Origin: Phycisphaerae bacterium
Lineage (GTDB): Bacteria; Planctomycetota; Phycisphaerae; Phycisphaerales; SM1A02
NCBI GenBank assembly: GCA_002716385.1
Contig: PBAX01000001.1
Span: forward strand, 1-64,000
DNA: 64,000 bases
Direction of reading: 5' to 3'
Shown here: one piece after another, positions 15,911-25,350 of the stretch
Numbering within the stretch: position 1 is the stretch's first letter
Layout of the letters: every line of letters starts with the position of its first letter
Translations under genes and position numbers: made by a program
The notes under the pieces: model-generated
Databases searched by the model: none
Told to the model about the DNA's origin: nothing
The model's input: only the letters and a program-made list of their open reading frames with translations

Positions 15911-18424
15911 ATGAGCGGATCGCGGAGCGATCGAAAGGGGACGGCAAGAATGGCCGATGACGCGGCTTGGGACAAGGATGTTCCGGGCGAACGTGAGCGA
16001 GAAACCCTGCTCGGGCATAGCGAACAGTTCAGTGGAGGGACTCAGCCCTCCTTTCTGAAACGTTGGTGGCCAGCATGTCTTGTGGCGACGGCAACCATGT
16101 TGCTTGGCGTCGCAGTTCTCGTACATGTGCTTCAGCCATCCGACTCGACGGCAAACCATCTGGAATTGGCCTCTAACGCCATCCAGATGGGCGAATTCGA
16201 GCTGGCGGCGGATCATCTCAGATCGATTCGAGATGATGTGGCGGCCAATACGATTGATTCGGAGAAGTCTCGATATCACCTTCTCGCAGCGGGCCTTATT
16301 CGAGCTCAGGAGTCTCCGACCGCCCCTTGGGTAGCCTCCAATGCGGAAAAAGTGGTGGATCATCTCGAGTCCGCCCGTTCTTACGGCGGTGAATTCACAT
16401 CGAATGACTGTGAGACTCTGGCGTTGGCATACGTCTATGCGAACCAGATGGCGTCATCTACGGACGCATTGCAGGCGTTGTTGGATCATCCGAATCCGGT
16501 TTCCGAGGACATTCATCAGGCTCAGGTTCTCAATGTCAGAAGAGCACGCGCCGGCAAGGCGGGGATAGATTCGAATCTGATGGCGGCCGAGCGGATTCCA
16601 TTCCTCAGGGAATTGAGGGAAGACGAGTCCGCCACACTCGATGATCTGATCTGGACCTCCGCCACGATTGCCAGAATCCATCTTGACGCGGGCAATCCAT
16701 CGGATGCAGCGGTTGCTCTGCATCGCGATATTCGTAGGCTCGAAAGCAGGGGTGGTCCTGCCTCAGCGGAACTTCTGGTGCTGCTTGGTCGTTCCAATCG
16801 TGATCAAGGTCAGTTTGAGGCGGCGATCAGGCCACTTCGATACAGCCTGGATCTGGCAAGACCTGAGGACCCTGTTCGTGCCGAGGCCATGGTCATGCTT
16901 GGCGATGTGATGGCGCGACAGGGGGATCTCGAACGTGCACGAAACTGGTATGAACAGGCTATTGTCGAGTTTCCCTCCTCCCGCAGTCTGCTCGCCGCAC
17001 TGGCTGGAAGAGGCCGCATTCTCGATCTTCTGAATCAGCCCGATCAGGCGATGATCGACTTCAGGGAAGCCGTCAGGCGCATCAAACGTGGTGATCGACA
17101 TCCGGATGTCAATATTGCAAGCATGGAAGCGGTCCTTCTTGATCGGTTTGAGTCATGCTTGACCCGGGGGGAAACTCTTCAGGCTTTGGAGCGTGCTCGT
17201 CTGGCGGGATCACTTCGCACGGAAGGGCACCGAGGATCACGCGTTCTGACTGCGATTGCGGTGTCCGCTGGGCAGGTTGCAGCCGACAGGACGAGGCGGA
17301 TGGAAGCCCAGTCATCCGAATGGAATGCGGCTGAGTGGGAAGACATCCTCGAACTTCATGCGGAAGCGGGTCATTCGTATCTGGCCGCGGCAGCAGTATC
17401 CGAGCAGCACGAGATCGGCTGGGCCGATGCGATGTTCCAGGCTGGTGTTCATCTTGATGCCGCGGGCCGACAGCGGGAGGCCATCGGTGTCCTGACGGAT
17501 TACGTCAATGCAGCCGACAGTCGTGATCCGCGTCGTATCGAGTCGATGTTCCGTTTGGCGCAGGCTCTGGAGACCGATCTTTCATGGGTGGATGCATCGG
17601 ATTGGTATGCCAGAATCATCGAGGACCATCCTCACAGTCTTCATGCCACGAGATCCCATGTGCCCTCGGCTCGATGTCTTCTGGCGATGGGGCAGACGAC
17701 CGACGCCCGCTGTCGACTCCAGTCGGTCGTGGATGGCGAGACGACGCTCATGCCCGGCTCGGAGGATTATCGAAACACACTGATCATGTTGGGTCGCCTC
17801 TCGGTTGCAGAAAGCGAGTACTCGGAGGCAATCAATCGGCTGAGAGAGGCGGCCGACCGATGGCCGGATCACCCCGATACACCCATGGTGCTCTTCGATA
17901 TCGCGTCGGCCAGACGCTCACTGGCTCAGCAGATCAATGATCAGTTGAATCAGGAACAACTGACTCCTAATCGACGTCAGCAGCTGACGGCGGATCGGCT
18001 CGAGAATCTCTGGGAGGCGGCCTTGACCTTCGACCAGGTCATGGAGCATTTGTGCGAGGAGGAGCCGCCGACACCTTCAATGCAACGTTGGCTGCGGGCC
18101 GCCGCCATTTCCAGATCGGATTGTCTGCTTGAGACCGGCCGTCTGAAGGAGGCCATTGCAGGCTACGAAGCGGTTGCCCGGGACTGGCCCGATCATGCGG
18201 CGGCCATCCATGCACTTGTTCAGGTGGCATCTGCCTGGACGACCCTTGGTGAATTCGATCGTGCCGATTCCGCTCATAATCGCGCGCTGGCACGGCTTCG
18301 GGACATCCCCGATGAACAGCTTGATCACTCCGAGGGATTCATGAATCGAGAGGTCTGGGAGCGTTGGATGAACACGGTGCCAGTTGGTTCGGAACTGTAT
18401 GCAGGAGCACCGACGTCAGAATGA
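15911..18424 (+). CDS. Large TPR-repeat membrane-anchored protein
   Basis: The 837-residue product has one membrane helix at about residues 57-77. After it comes a long helical region with repeated 34-residue TPR-like units, for example GEFELAADHLRSI, GQFEAAIRPLRYSLDLA, GDLERARNWYEQAIVEFPSS, SEYSEAINRLREAADRWPDHP and GRLKEAIAGYEAVARDWPDH. TPR arrays are protein-binding scaffolds. The stop overlaps the next start as ATGA, tying it to the FlgN-like, kinase and sigma-54 activator genes and so perhaps to motility. ATG 15950 is an alternative start. Confidence 0.75.
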   Translation: MSGSRSDRKGTARMADDAAWDKDVPGERERETLLGHSEQFSGGTQPSFLKRWWPACLVATATMLLGVAVLVHVLQPSDSTANHLELASNAIQMGEFELAADHLRSIRDDVAANTIDSEKSRYHLLAAGLIRAQESPTAPWVASNAEKVVDHLESARSYGGEFTSNDCETLALAYVYANQMASSTDALQALLDHPNPVSEDIHQAQVLNVRRARAGKAGIDSNLMAAERIPFLRELREDESATLDDLIWTSATIARIHLDAGNPSDAAVALHRDIRRLESRGGPASAELLVLLGRSNRDQGQFEAAIRPLRYSLDLARPEDPVRAEAMVMLGDVMARQGDLERARNWYEQAIVEFPSSRSLLAALAGRGRILDLLNQPDQAMIDFREAVRRIKRGDRHPDVNIASMEAVLLDRFESCLTRGETLQALERARLAGSLRTEGHRGSRVLTAIAVSAGQVAADRTRRMEAQSSEWNAAEWEDILELHAEAGHSYLAAAAVSEQHEIGWADAMFQAGVHLDAAGRQREAIGVLTDYVNAADSRDPRRIESMFRLAQALETDLSWVDASDWYARIIEDHPHSLHATRSHVPSARCLLAMGQTTDARCRLQSVVDGETTLMPGSEDYRNTLIMLGRLSVAESEYSEAINRLREAADRWPDHPDTPMVLFDIASARRSLAQQINDQLNQEQLTPNRRQQLTADRLENLWEAALTFDQVMEHLCEEEPPTPSMQRWLRAAAISRSDCLLETGRLKEAIAGYEAVARDWPDHAAAIHALVQVASAWTTLGEFDRADSAHNRALARLRDIPDEQLDHSEGFMNREVWERWMNTVPVGSELYAGAPTSE

Positions 18425-18897
18425 ACACTTCCGACACATCCAGCATGGAGGCGAAATCGCTCATGGCGATGATGTCGGATGGTCTTAACAGGCAGCGATC
18501 GCTGCTGCAGACCCTGTGTCGTCTGGCGGAATCACAGGGGCGGTTGATCGAATCGTCCGAGCATGACTCGCTGCTTTCATTGGTGCATGAACGTCAGGCC
18601 ATCGTGGAGCAGCTGGTCGGCATCAGATCCGATCTGATCAAGAAGGCCGAGGAGCTTCGGTCCAGAGCCAATTTCCTGAGTGATAAGGAGCGTGAATCCC
18701 TGCAAATGCAGATCGATGAGACCAGAGATCTCTCCAGAAAGGTGCTGGCCATCGATACTCGGGATGTCGACAAGCTGGTCGAGACTCGAAGCACTTGCCA
18801 AGAGAAGCTGGCAGACATAACCCACACCATGAACGCGCGAAGAGGCTACCAGTCCAAAGGGCAGGTCTCTCCTCGATATGCGGATGCAAAGGGATGA
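18421..18897 (+). CDS. FlgN-like coiled-coil protein
   Basis: The 158-residue product is almost entirely helical. It has heptad-like stretches (LLQTLCRLAESQGRLIESSEHDSLLSLVHERQAIVEQL and the following KAEELRSRA region) and ends in a flexible tail. Length, helical content and position among flagellar genes fit FlgN, the export chaperone for the hook-filament junction proteins. Sequence conservation of FlgN is low, so this is an inference. Both ends have ATGA-type overlaps (with the TPR gene and with the kinase), meaning tight translational coupling. Confidence 0.55.
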   Translation: MNTSDTSSMEAKSLMAMMSDGLNRQRSLLQTLCRLAESQGRLIESSEHDSLLSLVHERQAIVEQLVGIRSDLIKKAEELRSRANFLSDKERESLQMQIDETRDLSRKVLAIDTRDVDKLVETRSTCQEKLADITHTMNARRGYQSKGQVSPRYADAKG

Positions 18898-19850
18898 GCA
18901 TGTCGCAGTCATTGTCATCACATGTCAAGCAGATGGCGACGGGCTCTGGCCCGGAAGTCGCGGGTATGGGTATGGAGCAGCTGCAGGATCTCATGCAGTC
19001 ATTCAATACGACGGCCGAACGTCTTCATGAGACGCATGAGGCCCTGTATGGCCAGGTCCGGACGCTCGAGCAGGAGTTGGCGGAGGCTAATGACCAGCTT
19101 CGACGCTCCCAGCAACTGGCTGCACTTGGTGAAATGGCCGCTGGCATCGCCCACGAGATCAGAAATCCTCTTGGTTGCATCCAGCTCTATGCGCAGATTC
19201 TCGTGGAGGATCTAGAAGACAGGCCGGATTCCAAAGATCTTTGCCGAAAGATCGGGACCGCTGTCCGAGGGATGGAATCAATAGTCAAGGATGTTCTGCA
19301 ATTCGCACGGGACACATCCCTCCATTCGGAGGAGGTCTCCGTCGGCTCCCTGCTTGATCGTGTCATAGAGGATGCCCAGGGGCTGCTGGTCGCTGAACGG
19401 ACGACGGTTGTTCGTCGTGAGCTTGCCGATCGGGTTCTGGTGCATGCCGATCTCACGCTCATGACACAGGCCGTCGGCAACATCCTTCGGAATGCGGTCG
19501 AGTCGATGTCGGATATGGAAAACAACACCCGCGAAGTCACGGTCGAAACTAGCTTGATTCGCAAGCTCAGGGTCGATGGTGATCGGGCGTGCACGGTATC
19601 CATTTCAGTCGGTGACAGAGGATGCGGAATTCCCGAGGATCTGATGCACAGGTTGTTCAACCCATTCTTCACGACGAGGCCCACGGGTACCGGACTGGGT
19701 TTGGCCATCGCCCATCGAGTGATCGATGCGCATGGGGGGGACATTGTGGTCGGCTCGCGTGAAGGTGGGGGATCGGTTTTCGAGATTCATGTTCCAGTTG
19801 AATTATCAGGTCAGGATTTGCCTGATTCTGTTTACGCAGAGGTGCGATGA
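18894..19850 (+). CDS. Cytoplasmic sensor histidine kinase of the flagellar two-component pair
   Basis: The ATG at 18894 overlaps the previous stop and gives 318 residues without membrane helices. A coiled-coil segment (about residues 38-75) precedes the HisKA domain with the H box LGEMAAGIAHEIRNPLG, in which His87 is the probable phosphorylation site. The ATPase domain has the N box NILRNAVESM, G1 GDRGCGIPEDL, F box LFNPFFTTR and G2 GTGLGLAIAHR. The soluble architecture and neighbour match FlgS/FlrB-type kinases that drive sigma-54-dependent flagellar genes. Both junctions use ATGA-type overlaps. Confidence 0.9.
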   Translation: MSMSQSLSSHVKQMATGSGPEVAGMGMEQLQDLMQSFNTTAERLHETHEALYGQVRTLEQELAEANDQLRRSQQLAALGEMAAGIAHEIRNPLGCIQLYAQILVEDLEDRPDSKDLCRKIGTAVRGMESIVKDVLQFARDTSLHSEEVSVGSLLDRVIEDAQGLLVAERTTVVRRELADRVLVHADLTLMTQAVGNILRNAVESMSDMENNTREVTVETSLIRKLRVDGDRACTVSISVGDRGCGIPEDLMHRLFNPFFTTRPTGTGLGLAIAHRVIDAHGGDIVVGSREGGGSVFEIHVPVELSGQDLPDSVYAEVR

Positions 19851-21253
19851 TGGCGAGAATACTCGTAGTTGATGACAAGGAACTCATGCGGGACAGCGTC
19901 GGCACGATGCTGTCGAGGCGTGGCCATTCGGTGATCGCGGCCGCCAGCGCGGAGATCGCGCTTGAGAAGCTGGCTGGTCGCCCAGTCGATGTGGTCGTGA
20001 CCGATCTGCAGATGCCCGGGATGGATGGTCTTGAACTAATGCAGACCATCCGCGAGCGGGACGAGTCGATCCCGGTGATTCTCATGACGGCCTTCGCCAC
20101 GGTCGAGACGGCGGTCGGTGCGATGAAGAACGGTGCCTGGGACTACATCACGAAGCCGTTTGGTGGCGACGAGATGCTGGCGACCATCGAACGGGCGGTT
20201 GATCATGCGAAAATCGTCCAGGAGAATCAGGTCCTCAAGGTACAGGTCGCCTCAGGCGGTACTGTCGCTTCGTCGGGTCACGATCTAGTTGGTGGCAGCG
20301 ACGCCATGAATGAACTGCGTGCTCATCTTCGACGAGTTTCCGATAGTCACAGCACCGTTCTCATATGCGGCGAATCCGGTACCGGCAAGGAAGTGGCGGC
20401 ACGATGGATTCATGCAAATAGTCCACGATCCGACAAGCCATTTCTGGCGATCAATTGCGCGGCCTTGTCGACCAGTCTTCTGGAATCGGAATTGTTCGGT
20501 CATGAAAAGGGTGCCTTTACTGGCGCAGACAAGCTCCGGAAGGGGAGATTCGAACTGGCCGATGGGGGCACGCTGCTTCTGGATGAAATCAGCGAGGTCT
20601 CTCCCGATACGCAGGCAAAACTTCTTCGGGTTCTTCAGGAACGTTGCTTCGAGAGAGTGGGTTCCAGTGAATCAAGGCCGGTGGATGTCAGAATCATCGC
20701 AACAACCAATCGCAATCTTTCCAGTGAGATCGAGGCGAATCGTTTCCGTCAGGATCTCTTCTTCAGATTAAACGTCCTGCCTCTGGACATGATGGCGCTT
20801 CGTGAACATGTCGATGACATTCCGGATCTGGCCGAGCATTTCCTCAGGAGAGTGGCTGTGAGGGAAGGGCGGGATCCTCGACGGCTCTCGACTGAGGCGT
20901 TGGGTTGCCTCCAGACCTATGCCTGGCCGGGCAACGTGCGTGAACTCGAGAACATCTGCGAACGTGCCGCTGTTCTGGCGGAAGGGGATGTGATAACGGA
21001 ATCCCTGATCTCACCCTGGCTGTCCTCGGCTGCCGCTATGTCAGCTCAACCCGTTTCAGTCGAGGTGACCGCAGGGGTCGAGGTCAATTGTCGGCCGCTG
21101 GAGGAAGTGGAGCGGGAGGCGATCGTGGCTACGCTCCGTCGCTTCAATGGCCACCGTCAGCGAACAGCGACGGCACTGGGCATCGGTGTTCGAACGCTCG
21201 GACTGAAGCTCAAGAAGTGGAAGGAGGCCCAGCTCGTATCTGCCAGCTTGTGA
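19847..21253 (+). CDS. Sigma-54-dependent response regulator (FlgR/FlrC type)
   Basis: The 468-residue product has a receiver domain with phosphoacceptor Asp53 ([13 protein letters not shown]) and conserved Thr/Lys (LMTAFA, ITKPF). The AAA+ domain has Walker A GESGTGKE at 175-182, an intact GAFTGA loop at 222-227 that contacts sigma-54, and Walker [12 protein letters not shown]-terminal Fis-type helix-turn-helix follows ([37 protein letters not shown]). It is paired with the preceding kinase and followed by flgB with a GG-N10-GC promoter candidate, so it probably activates this operon or other late flagellar genes. Confidence 0.94.
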   Translation: MMARILVVDDKELMRDSVGTMLSRRGHSVIAAASAEIALEKLAGRPVDVVVTDLQMPGMDGLELMQTIRERDESIPVILMTAFATVETAVGAMKNGAWDYITKPFGGDEMLATIERAVDHAKIVQENQVLKVQVASGGTVASSGHDLVGGSDAMNELRAHLRRVSDSHSTVLICGESGTGKEVAARWIHANSPRSDKPFLAINCAALSTSLLESELFGHEKGAFTGADKLRKGRFELADGGTLLLDEISEVSPDTQAKLLRVLQERCFERVGSSESRPVDVRIIATTNRNLSSEIEANRFRQDLFFRLNVLPLDMMALREHVDDIPDLAEHFLRRVAVREGRDPRRLSTEALGCLQTYAWPGNVRELENICERAAVLAEGDVITESLISPWLSSAAAMSAQPVSVEVTAGVEVNCRPLEEVEREAIVATLRRFNGHRQRTATALGIGVRTLGLKLKKWKEAQLVSASL

Positions 21254-21260
21254 GGCTTTG

Positions 21261-21277
21261 GGCGCAGATATTGCGCC
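21261..21277 (+). promoter_or_regulatory. Perfect dyad overlapping a sigma-54-like -24/-12 element before flgB
   Basis: GGCGCA at 21261-21266 and TGCGCC at 21272-21277 form a perfect inverted repeat around GATAT. The same bases contain GG at 21261-21262 and TTGC at 21271-21274 with exactly ten bases between GG and GC, the sigma-54 spacing. The -24 block (GGGCGC) matches the TGGCAC consensus only partly. It may be a promoter, an operator, or the terminator of the activator gene. Confidence 0.45.
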
Positions 21278-21345
21278 ATGGCCTACGTGTGCACCGCTCT
21301 GAGGACTTCACCAGAGCTCGGTATGGGATTCGCAGGGAAAAAGAC

Positions 21346-21780
21346 ATGATTGACGGTTTGAACAACTCGGGAAGCCTGCCCGTCATGCAGAAGGTCGTCC
21401 AGTTTGCTGCTGGAAGGCATGCGCTGATCGCGGACAACGTGGCCAACATCTCGACGCCGGGTTTTCGTCCGACGGATGTGTCCCTCGAGGAATTCCAGTC
21501 AACTCTTGGAAAAGCCGTCGATGAGCGTCGCATGCAGGGGCGGGACCGGTTCGGATCACTCGATATTGGATCTACTTCGACCATCGAGTTCACGGCTGAT
21601 GATGTGGCCCTTCATCCGGTTCCAATGGGGGAGAATCTGCTTTTTCAGGACGGCAATGATCGGAGTCTGGAGAGATTGATGCAGGGGCTGGTGGAGAACT
21701 TCCTGACGTACAGAACTGCGGTCGAACTCATGAACAACCAGTTCGACATGCTTGACGTGGCCATAAGAGAACGAATCTGA
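21346..21780 (+). CDS. flgB: Flagellar basal-body rod protein FlgB
   Basis: FlgB forms the proximal rod next to the MS ring. The 144-residue product has the rod-family N-terminal signature RHALIADNVANISTPGF. Its C-terminal helix (LVENFLTYRTAVELMNNQFDMLDVAIRERI) is the part that packs in the rod core. I chose the ATG at 21346 because the rod motif then starts at the normal distance; the longer frame upstream would run back into the preceding gene. It opens the structural run flgB-flgC-fliE-fliF. Confidence 0.93.
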   Translation: MIDGLNNSGSLPVMQKVVQFAAGRHALIADNVANISTPGFRPTDVSLEEFQSTLGKAVDERRMQGRDRFGSLDIGSTSTIEFTADDVALHPVPMGENLLFQDGNDRSLERLMQGLVENFLTYRTAVELMNNQFDMLDVAIRERI

Positions 21781-21798
21781 CCCTGATGGAGAACTGAC

Positions 21799-22206
21799 TT
21801 GCTGTTTGGTGCCCTTGACATTTCGAGCTCTGGATTGGTGGCTCAGCGTCAGCGAATGACGGCGATTGCCGGAAATCTGGCAAATATCGAGACCATTCTC
21901 AACGCCGAAGGGGAATATGAGCCCTACAGACGTCGTATTCCCATGTTTTCGCCGGGAGATCCCGCCAACGGCAGCAGCCATGGAGTACATCTTTCAGGAA
22001 TCATGCTTGACGACAGTCCACTGCAGATGCGGTACGAGCCGGACAGTCCGTGGGCTGATGAGCAGGGATATGTGGGGTATCCGGACATCTCTCTGGTCAT
22101 CGAACAGATGAATGCCATGGAAGCTTCCAGGGCATATGAGGCGAACATTACCGTTGCGGAGGCTACGAAGTCGATGTACAGCATTGCTCTGGAGATTCTC
22201 ACCTAG
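21799..22206 (+). CDS. flgC: Flagellar basal-body rod protein FlgC
   Basis: FlgC is a rod protein assembled distal to FlgB. The 135-residue product starts with TTG at 21799 and reads MLFGALDISSSGLVAQRQRM, followed by the rod-family AGNLANIET segment. The central part contains YPDISLVIEQMNAMEASRAYEANI, and the C-terminal helix TVAEATKSMYSIALEIL is typical of FlgC. No in-frame ATG precedes the rod motif, so the TTG start is well supported. It lies 18 bases after flgB. Confidence 0.93.
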   Translation: MLFGALDISSSGLVAQRQRMTAIAGNLANIETILNAEGEYEPYRRRIPMFSPGDPANGSSHGVHLSGIMLDDSPLQMRYEPDSPWADEQGYVGYPDISLVIEQMNAMEASRAYEANITVAEATKSMYSIALEILT

Positions 22207-22229
22207 GGCCTCGCTCTGGGAACGCCACC

Positions 22230-22535
22230 ATGAATGATCCACTTGGACTCATCACAGGACCGTCAGCTCCGGGAAGTCTTGCTGCCAGCAAGATGGCGGA
22301 CCCCAAGGCTGCTGAAGCAGATTTCGGGAACATCCTGAAGGCGGAGATGGCTCAGGTCAACGAGCTTCAGGAAGCAGCGCAGGTGGCAGCGGAGGATTTC
22401 GCGGCCGGTCGACGAGACGATATCGAGAGTGTTCTATTCGCAGCTCGAAAGGCGGACACAGCCTTCAAGATGCTGCTGCAGGTACGAAACAAGGTTCTGG
22501 AAGCCTATGAGGAGGTCAAGCAACTGCGTATCTAG
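22230..22535 (+). CDS. fliE: Flagellar hook-basal body protein FliE
   Basis: FliE links the MS ring to the rod. The 101-residue product is the right length. It has a disordered N-terminal half and the family C-terminal helical part DDIESVLFAARKADTAFKMLLQVRNKVLEAYEEVKQLRI, including the conserved ADxAFxxxxxVRNKxxxAYxE pattern. It is placed between flgC and fliF as usual. Confidence 0.93.
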   Translation: MNDPLGLITGPSAPGSLAASKMADPKAAEADFGNILKAEMAQVNELQEAAQVAAEDFAAGRRDDIESVLFAARKADTAFKMLLQVRNKVLEAYEEVKQLRI

Positions 22536-22633
22536 CTGAATGGGAATGACCCACTGCTGCCTGTAGTTCATGGAGGAACCGATGGCTCGGCAGTGAAGAC
22601 CGTTCACTCGATCAGGCAGGATGCCGAAGATCG

Positions 22634-24301
22634 ATGGCAATTTCTGGGGACATGACGCGAACGTATCTTGACCGCCTGCGAGGCCTTTCGGTGCCGACCC
22701 GAATGCTGGCAGGTGCCGTGGCCGTGATTCTGGTCATGGGCCTTTTTCTAGTCTCGCTGTATGCGGGCCGTTCTACGATGGTGCCATTGCCGGTCACCTT
22801 GAGCAGCGATGCCAAGGTCCGCACGGTGGCCTATCTGTCCAGTCACAATCTCGATTTCGAAGACACTGGTTCGGCGATTCTGGTGAATCAGGACGATCGT
22901 GACCAGATCGTGAGCCAGTTGAATGAGGCTTCGGTGATCACCCCTGATCAGATCGACTTCGACAAGATGGTCAAGGACGAGCGGATGTTCCTGACCAAGG
23001 GTCAGCAGCGGACGCGTACACGTGTCGCCACACAGAATGTCCTGGCCAGAATGATCTCCCAGATGTCTCAGGTTCGCACCGCGACCGTGGTTATAAGTGG
23101 AGAGGATGACCATATCGGAATTGGCCGCGCATTCGTTCCTCGAACGGCCTCTGTGACCGTCGTGACGGAATCGGAGCCTCTGAAACCTGAAGGTGTGGAT
23201 GCGATCGCCAGAATGGTGGCCGGTTCCATCTCGGGATTGAAGGCGGAATCGGTTTCGGTCATCGACGCCAGAACCGGGCGGGCGATGGCGGCGAGATCCG
23301 GCGACGCCGTGGCTTCCACAAGGAACATGGAGACTAAGCTGGCCGCCGAGAGGATGGCTCACTCACGACTGCAGGAATCACTCGGCTACATCAAGGGAAT
23401 TCGAATCAGCGTTAATGCCGTGGTTGAATCACGGGAGATCGTCCGTGAGACCACAAGTTACGAGGATCCCAAGCTCGGTGTCACTCAGGAGACACTATCC
23501 GAGTCGACCCGAACGACACCGGTGAACGGACGAGAGCCCGGTATCCGTGCCAATTCCGGTCTTCGGGTGACGATGCCGTTGCCGATCGCCGCCCAATCTG
23601 GGCCATCGAGTGCCGATACCTCCGAACGCGTGGAAAGCGTCCCGGCCTTCGGTCGAAGCGACCAGAGGGTCATCGATCCGGGCGGTTATGCCCTTGAGAT
23701 CAATGCCAGCATCGGAATTCCCAGATCCTATTTCACGGCATTGCAGAAGCAGCGTTCCGGAACCAGCTCCGGCCAGATGCCTGATGGCGGTTCGATGGAT
23801 CAGCTCATAGAGAGCACGCTTGAATCCATCGAGTTGCAGGTGATGCCCCTGATTGCCACTGGTTCGGCCGAAGGGATGCGTCGTGGAGAGGTGACGGTCG
23901 CCGTCTTCGACGATGTTGCCGTTATCGCTGAACAGAGTTCCTTCGCCGCGGTATCCGGAAGTTGGCAGGAGGCCTCCGCCTTGTCGACCTGGCTGCCAAC
24001 GGCCGGTCTCGTCCTTCTTGCCGGTCTGGCGGTCGGGATGATGGTGATGATGCTGCGTCGAGTGGGTGCTGGCATCAATGAAGCCCGGCCCGCGATCGAA
24101 ACGGGGCAAGCGACTCTACTGGCCGAGGATGTCGATGTGATCGGCGAAGTCGATGACGCCGATGTCGTTCTGGACGGGATTGAGATAAACAATGACGAAG
24201 TTCGACGCCGTGTCATGCTCGACCAGATCCGTGAAGCGGTTCAGGCTCGGCCCGAGGAATCGGCATCGGTGCTTCGACGATGGACAAGGACCGAGAGCTG
24301 A
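22634..24301 (+). CDS. fliF: Flagellar MS-ring protein FliF
   Basis: FliF builds the MS ring in the inner membrane. The 555-residue product has an N-terminal membrane helix (about residues 24-44). The ring-building motifs follow, with a YscJ/FliF domain at roughly 45-215 (SSHNLDFEDTGSAILV, LTKGQQRTRTRVATQNVLARMI) and a large middle domain. A second membrane helix lies near 455-478. The C-terminal FliG-binding tail ends QIREAVQARPEESASVLRRWTRTES. Its stop overlaps the probable fliG ATG at 24301 (TGATG). Confidence 0.95.
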   Translation: MAISGDMTRTYLDRLRGLSVPTRMLAGAVAVILVMGLFLVSLYAGRSTMVPLPVTLSSDAKVRTVAYLSSHNLDFEDTGSAILVNQDDRDQIVSQLNEASVITPDQIDFDKMVKDERMFLTKGQQRTRTRVATQNVLARMISQMSQVRTATVVISGEDDHIGIGRAFVPRTASVTVVTESEPLKPEGVDAIARMVAGSISGLKAESVSVIDARTGRAMAARSGDAVASTRNMETKLAAERMAHSRLQESLGYIKGIRISVNAVVESREIVRETTSYEDPKLGVTQETLSESTRTTPVNGREPGIRANSGLRVTMPLPIAAQSGPSSADTSERVESVPAFGRSDQRVIDPGGYALEINASIGIPRSYFTALQKQRSGTSSGQMPDGGSMDQLIESTLESIELQVMPLIATGSAEGMRRGEVTVAVFDDVAVIAEQSSFAAVSGSWQEASALSTWLPTAGLVLLAGLAVGMMVMMLRRVGAGINEARPAIETGQATLLAEDVDVIGEVDDADVVLDGIEINNDEVRRRVMLDQIREAVQARPEESASVLRRWTRTES

Positions 24302-25341
24302 TGCCATTTCGACCTGGACAGAAACTGCCTGATCGTGCCATCGACCTTGAAGGTCCTGTCAAGGCGGCGGTGCTTCTTCTGAGTCTTGACGAGCAGACGG
24401 CATCATCGATGTTGAGAGAGCTTCCAACGGAGATTGTCCAGCGTGTGACTTCGATCGTGGCTGCCATCGAGGAGGTTCCACCATCTCTGGCCGAGGAAGT
24501 CGTCGAGGAGTACTACAGCCTTCAATTGGCCAGTCAGTATGTCCGCGAGGGAGGATTGGATTACGCAAGACGTCTATTGAATGATTCGCTCGATGGTGAA
24601 CGTGCCGCACAGGTCATGAACCAAGTGGAGACACAGGTTCAGAGAACCCCGTTCAGTTTTCTTCGAAGAGTCGAGTCCGATACGTTGTTGGCATTCATAC
24701 AAGAAGAACATCCGCAGACGATCGCATTGATTGCCAGTCATCTGGATCAGGATCGTGCCTCGGAGATTCTGGTCGGGTTGCCTTCCGAGAAGCAGATCGA
24801 GGTGGTTCGCAGAGTGGCGAACATGGAACAGACGAATCCAGATCTTGTCCATGAAGTCGAGGCGGGGCTCGAGGATCGGTTGGCCAACATGCTCTCGAGT
24901 TCCTCCGAGCGTGTCGGCGGCGTCAAGGCGGTGGCCGAGGTTCTGAACCTCTGCGATCGGAACACGGAACGCACGATCATGGAGGGCATGGAGGTCGACA
25001 GTCCCAATCTGGTTGAGAACATCAGGCGACTAATGTTCGTCTTCGAGGATGTTCGATTCGTCAATGATCGCGGTATCCAGACTGTCCTCAAGGAGATAGA
25101 CAACGACATGCTCGCCCTTGCCTTGAAGACGGCAACGGAGGATCTCCGCGAGAAGATCTTCTCCAACATGTCCGAACGTGCGGCGGAAGTCGTGCGGGAG
25201 GACATGGAGTTCATGGGGCCTGTCCGACTCAGTGATGTGGAAGCCGCACAGCAGAGAATCGTCGACATCGTCCGCCGGCTCGAGGATGCGGGCGAATTGA
25301 TCGTCAGTGGTCGAGGTGGAGATTCGGAAGTCGTCGTGTAG
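24301..25341 (+). CDS. fliG: Flagellar motor switch protein FliG
   Basis: FliG forms the top of the C ring and transmits torque from the stator. The product (346 residues from ATG 24301, or 353 from ATG 24280) has the three expected domains. The N-terminal one binds FliF (KAAVLLLSLDEQTASSML). The middle one has the EHPQTIALI motif and the C-terminal one has FEDVRFVNDRGIQ, EIDNDMLALALK and NMSERAAEVVREDMEFMGPVRLSDVE, which carries the charged motor residues. I preferred 24301 because it sits in a TGATG junction with fliF. Confidence 0.95.
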   Translation: MPFRPGQKLPDRAIDLEGPVKAAVLLLSLDEQTASSMLRELPTEIVQRVTSIVAAIEEVPPSLAEEVVEEYYSLQLASQYVREGGLDYARRLLNDSLDGERAAQVMNQVETQVQRTPFSFLRRVESDTLLAFIQEEHPQTIALIASHLDQDRASEILVGLPSEKQIEVVRRVANMEQTNPDLVHEVEAGLEDRLANMLSSSSERVGGVKAVAEVLNLCDRNTERTIMEGMEVDSPNLVENIRRLMFVFEDVRFVNDRGIQTVLKEIDNDMLALALKTATEDLREKIFSNMSERAAEVVREDMEFMGPVRLSDVEAAQQRIVDIVRRLEDAGELIVSGRGGDSEVVV

Positions 25342-25350
25342 GAGATTGGC

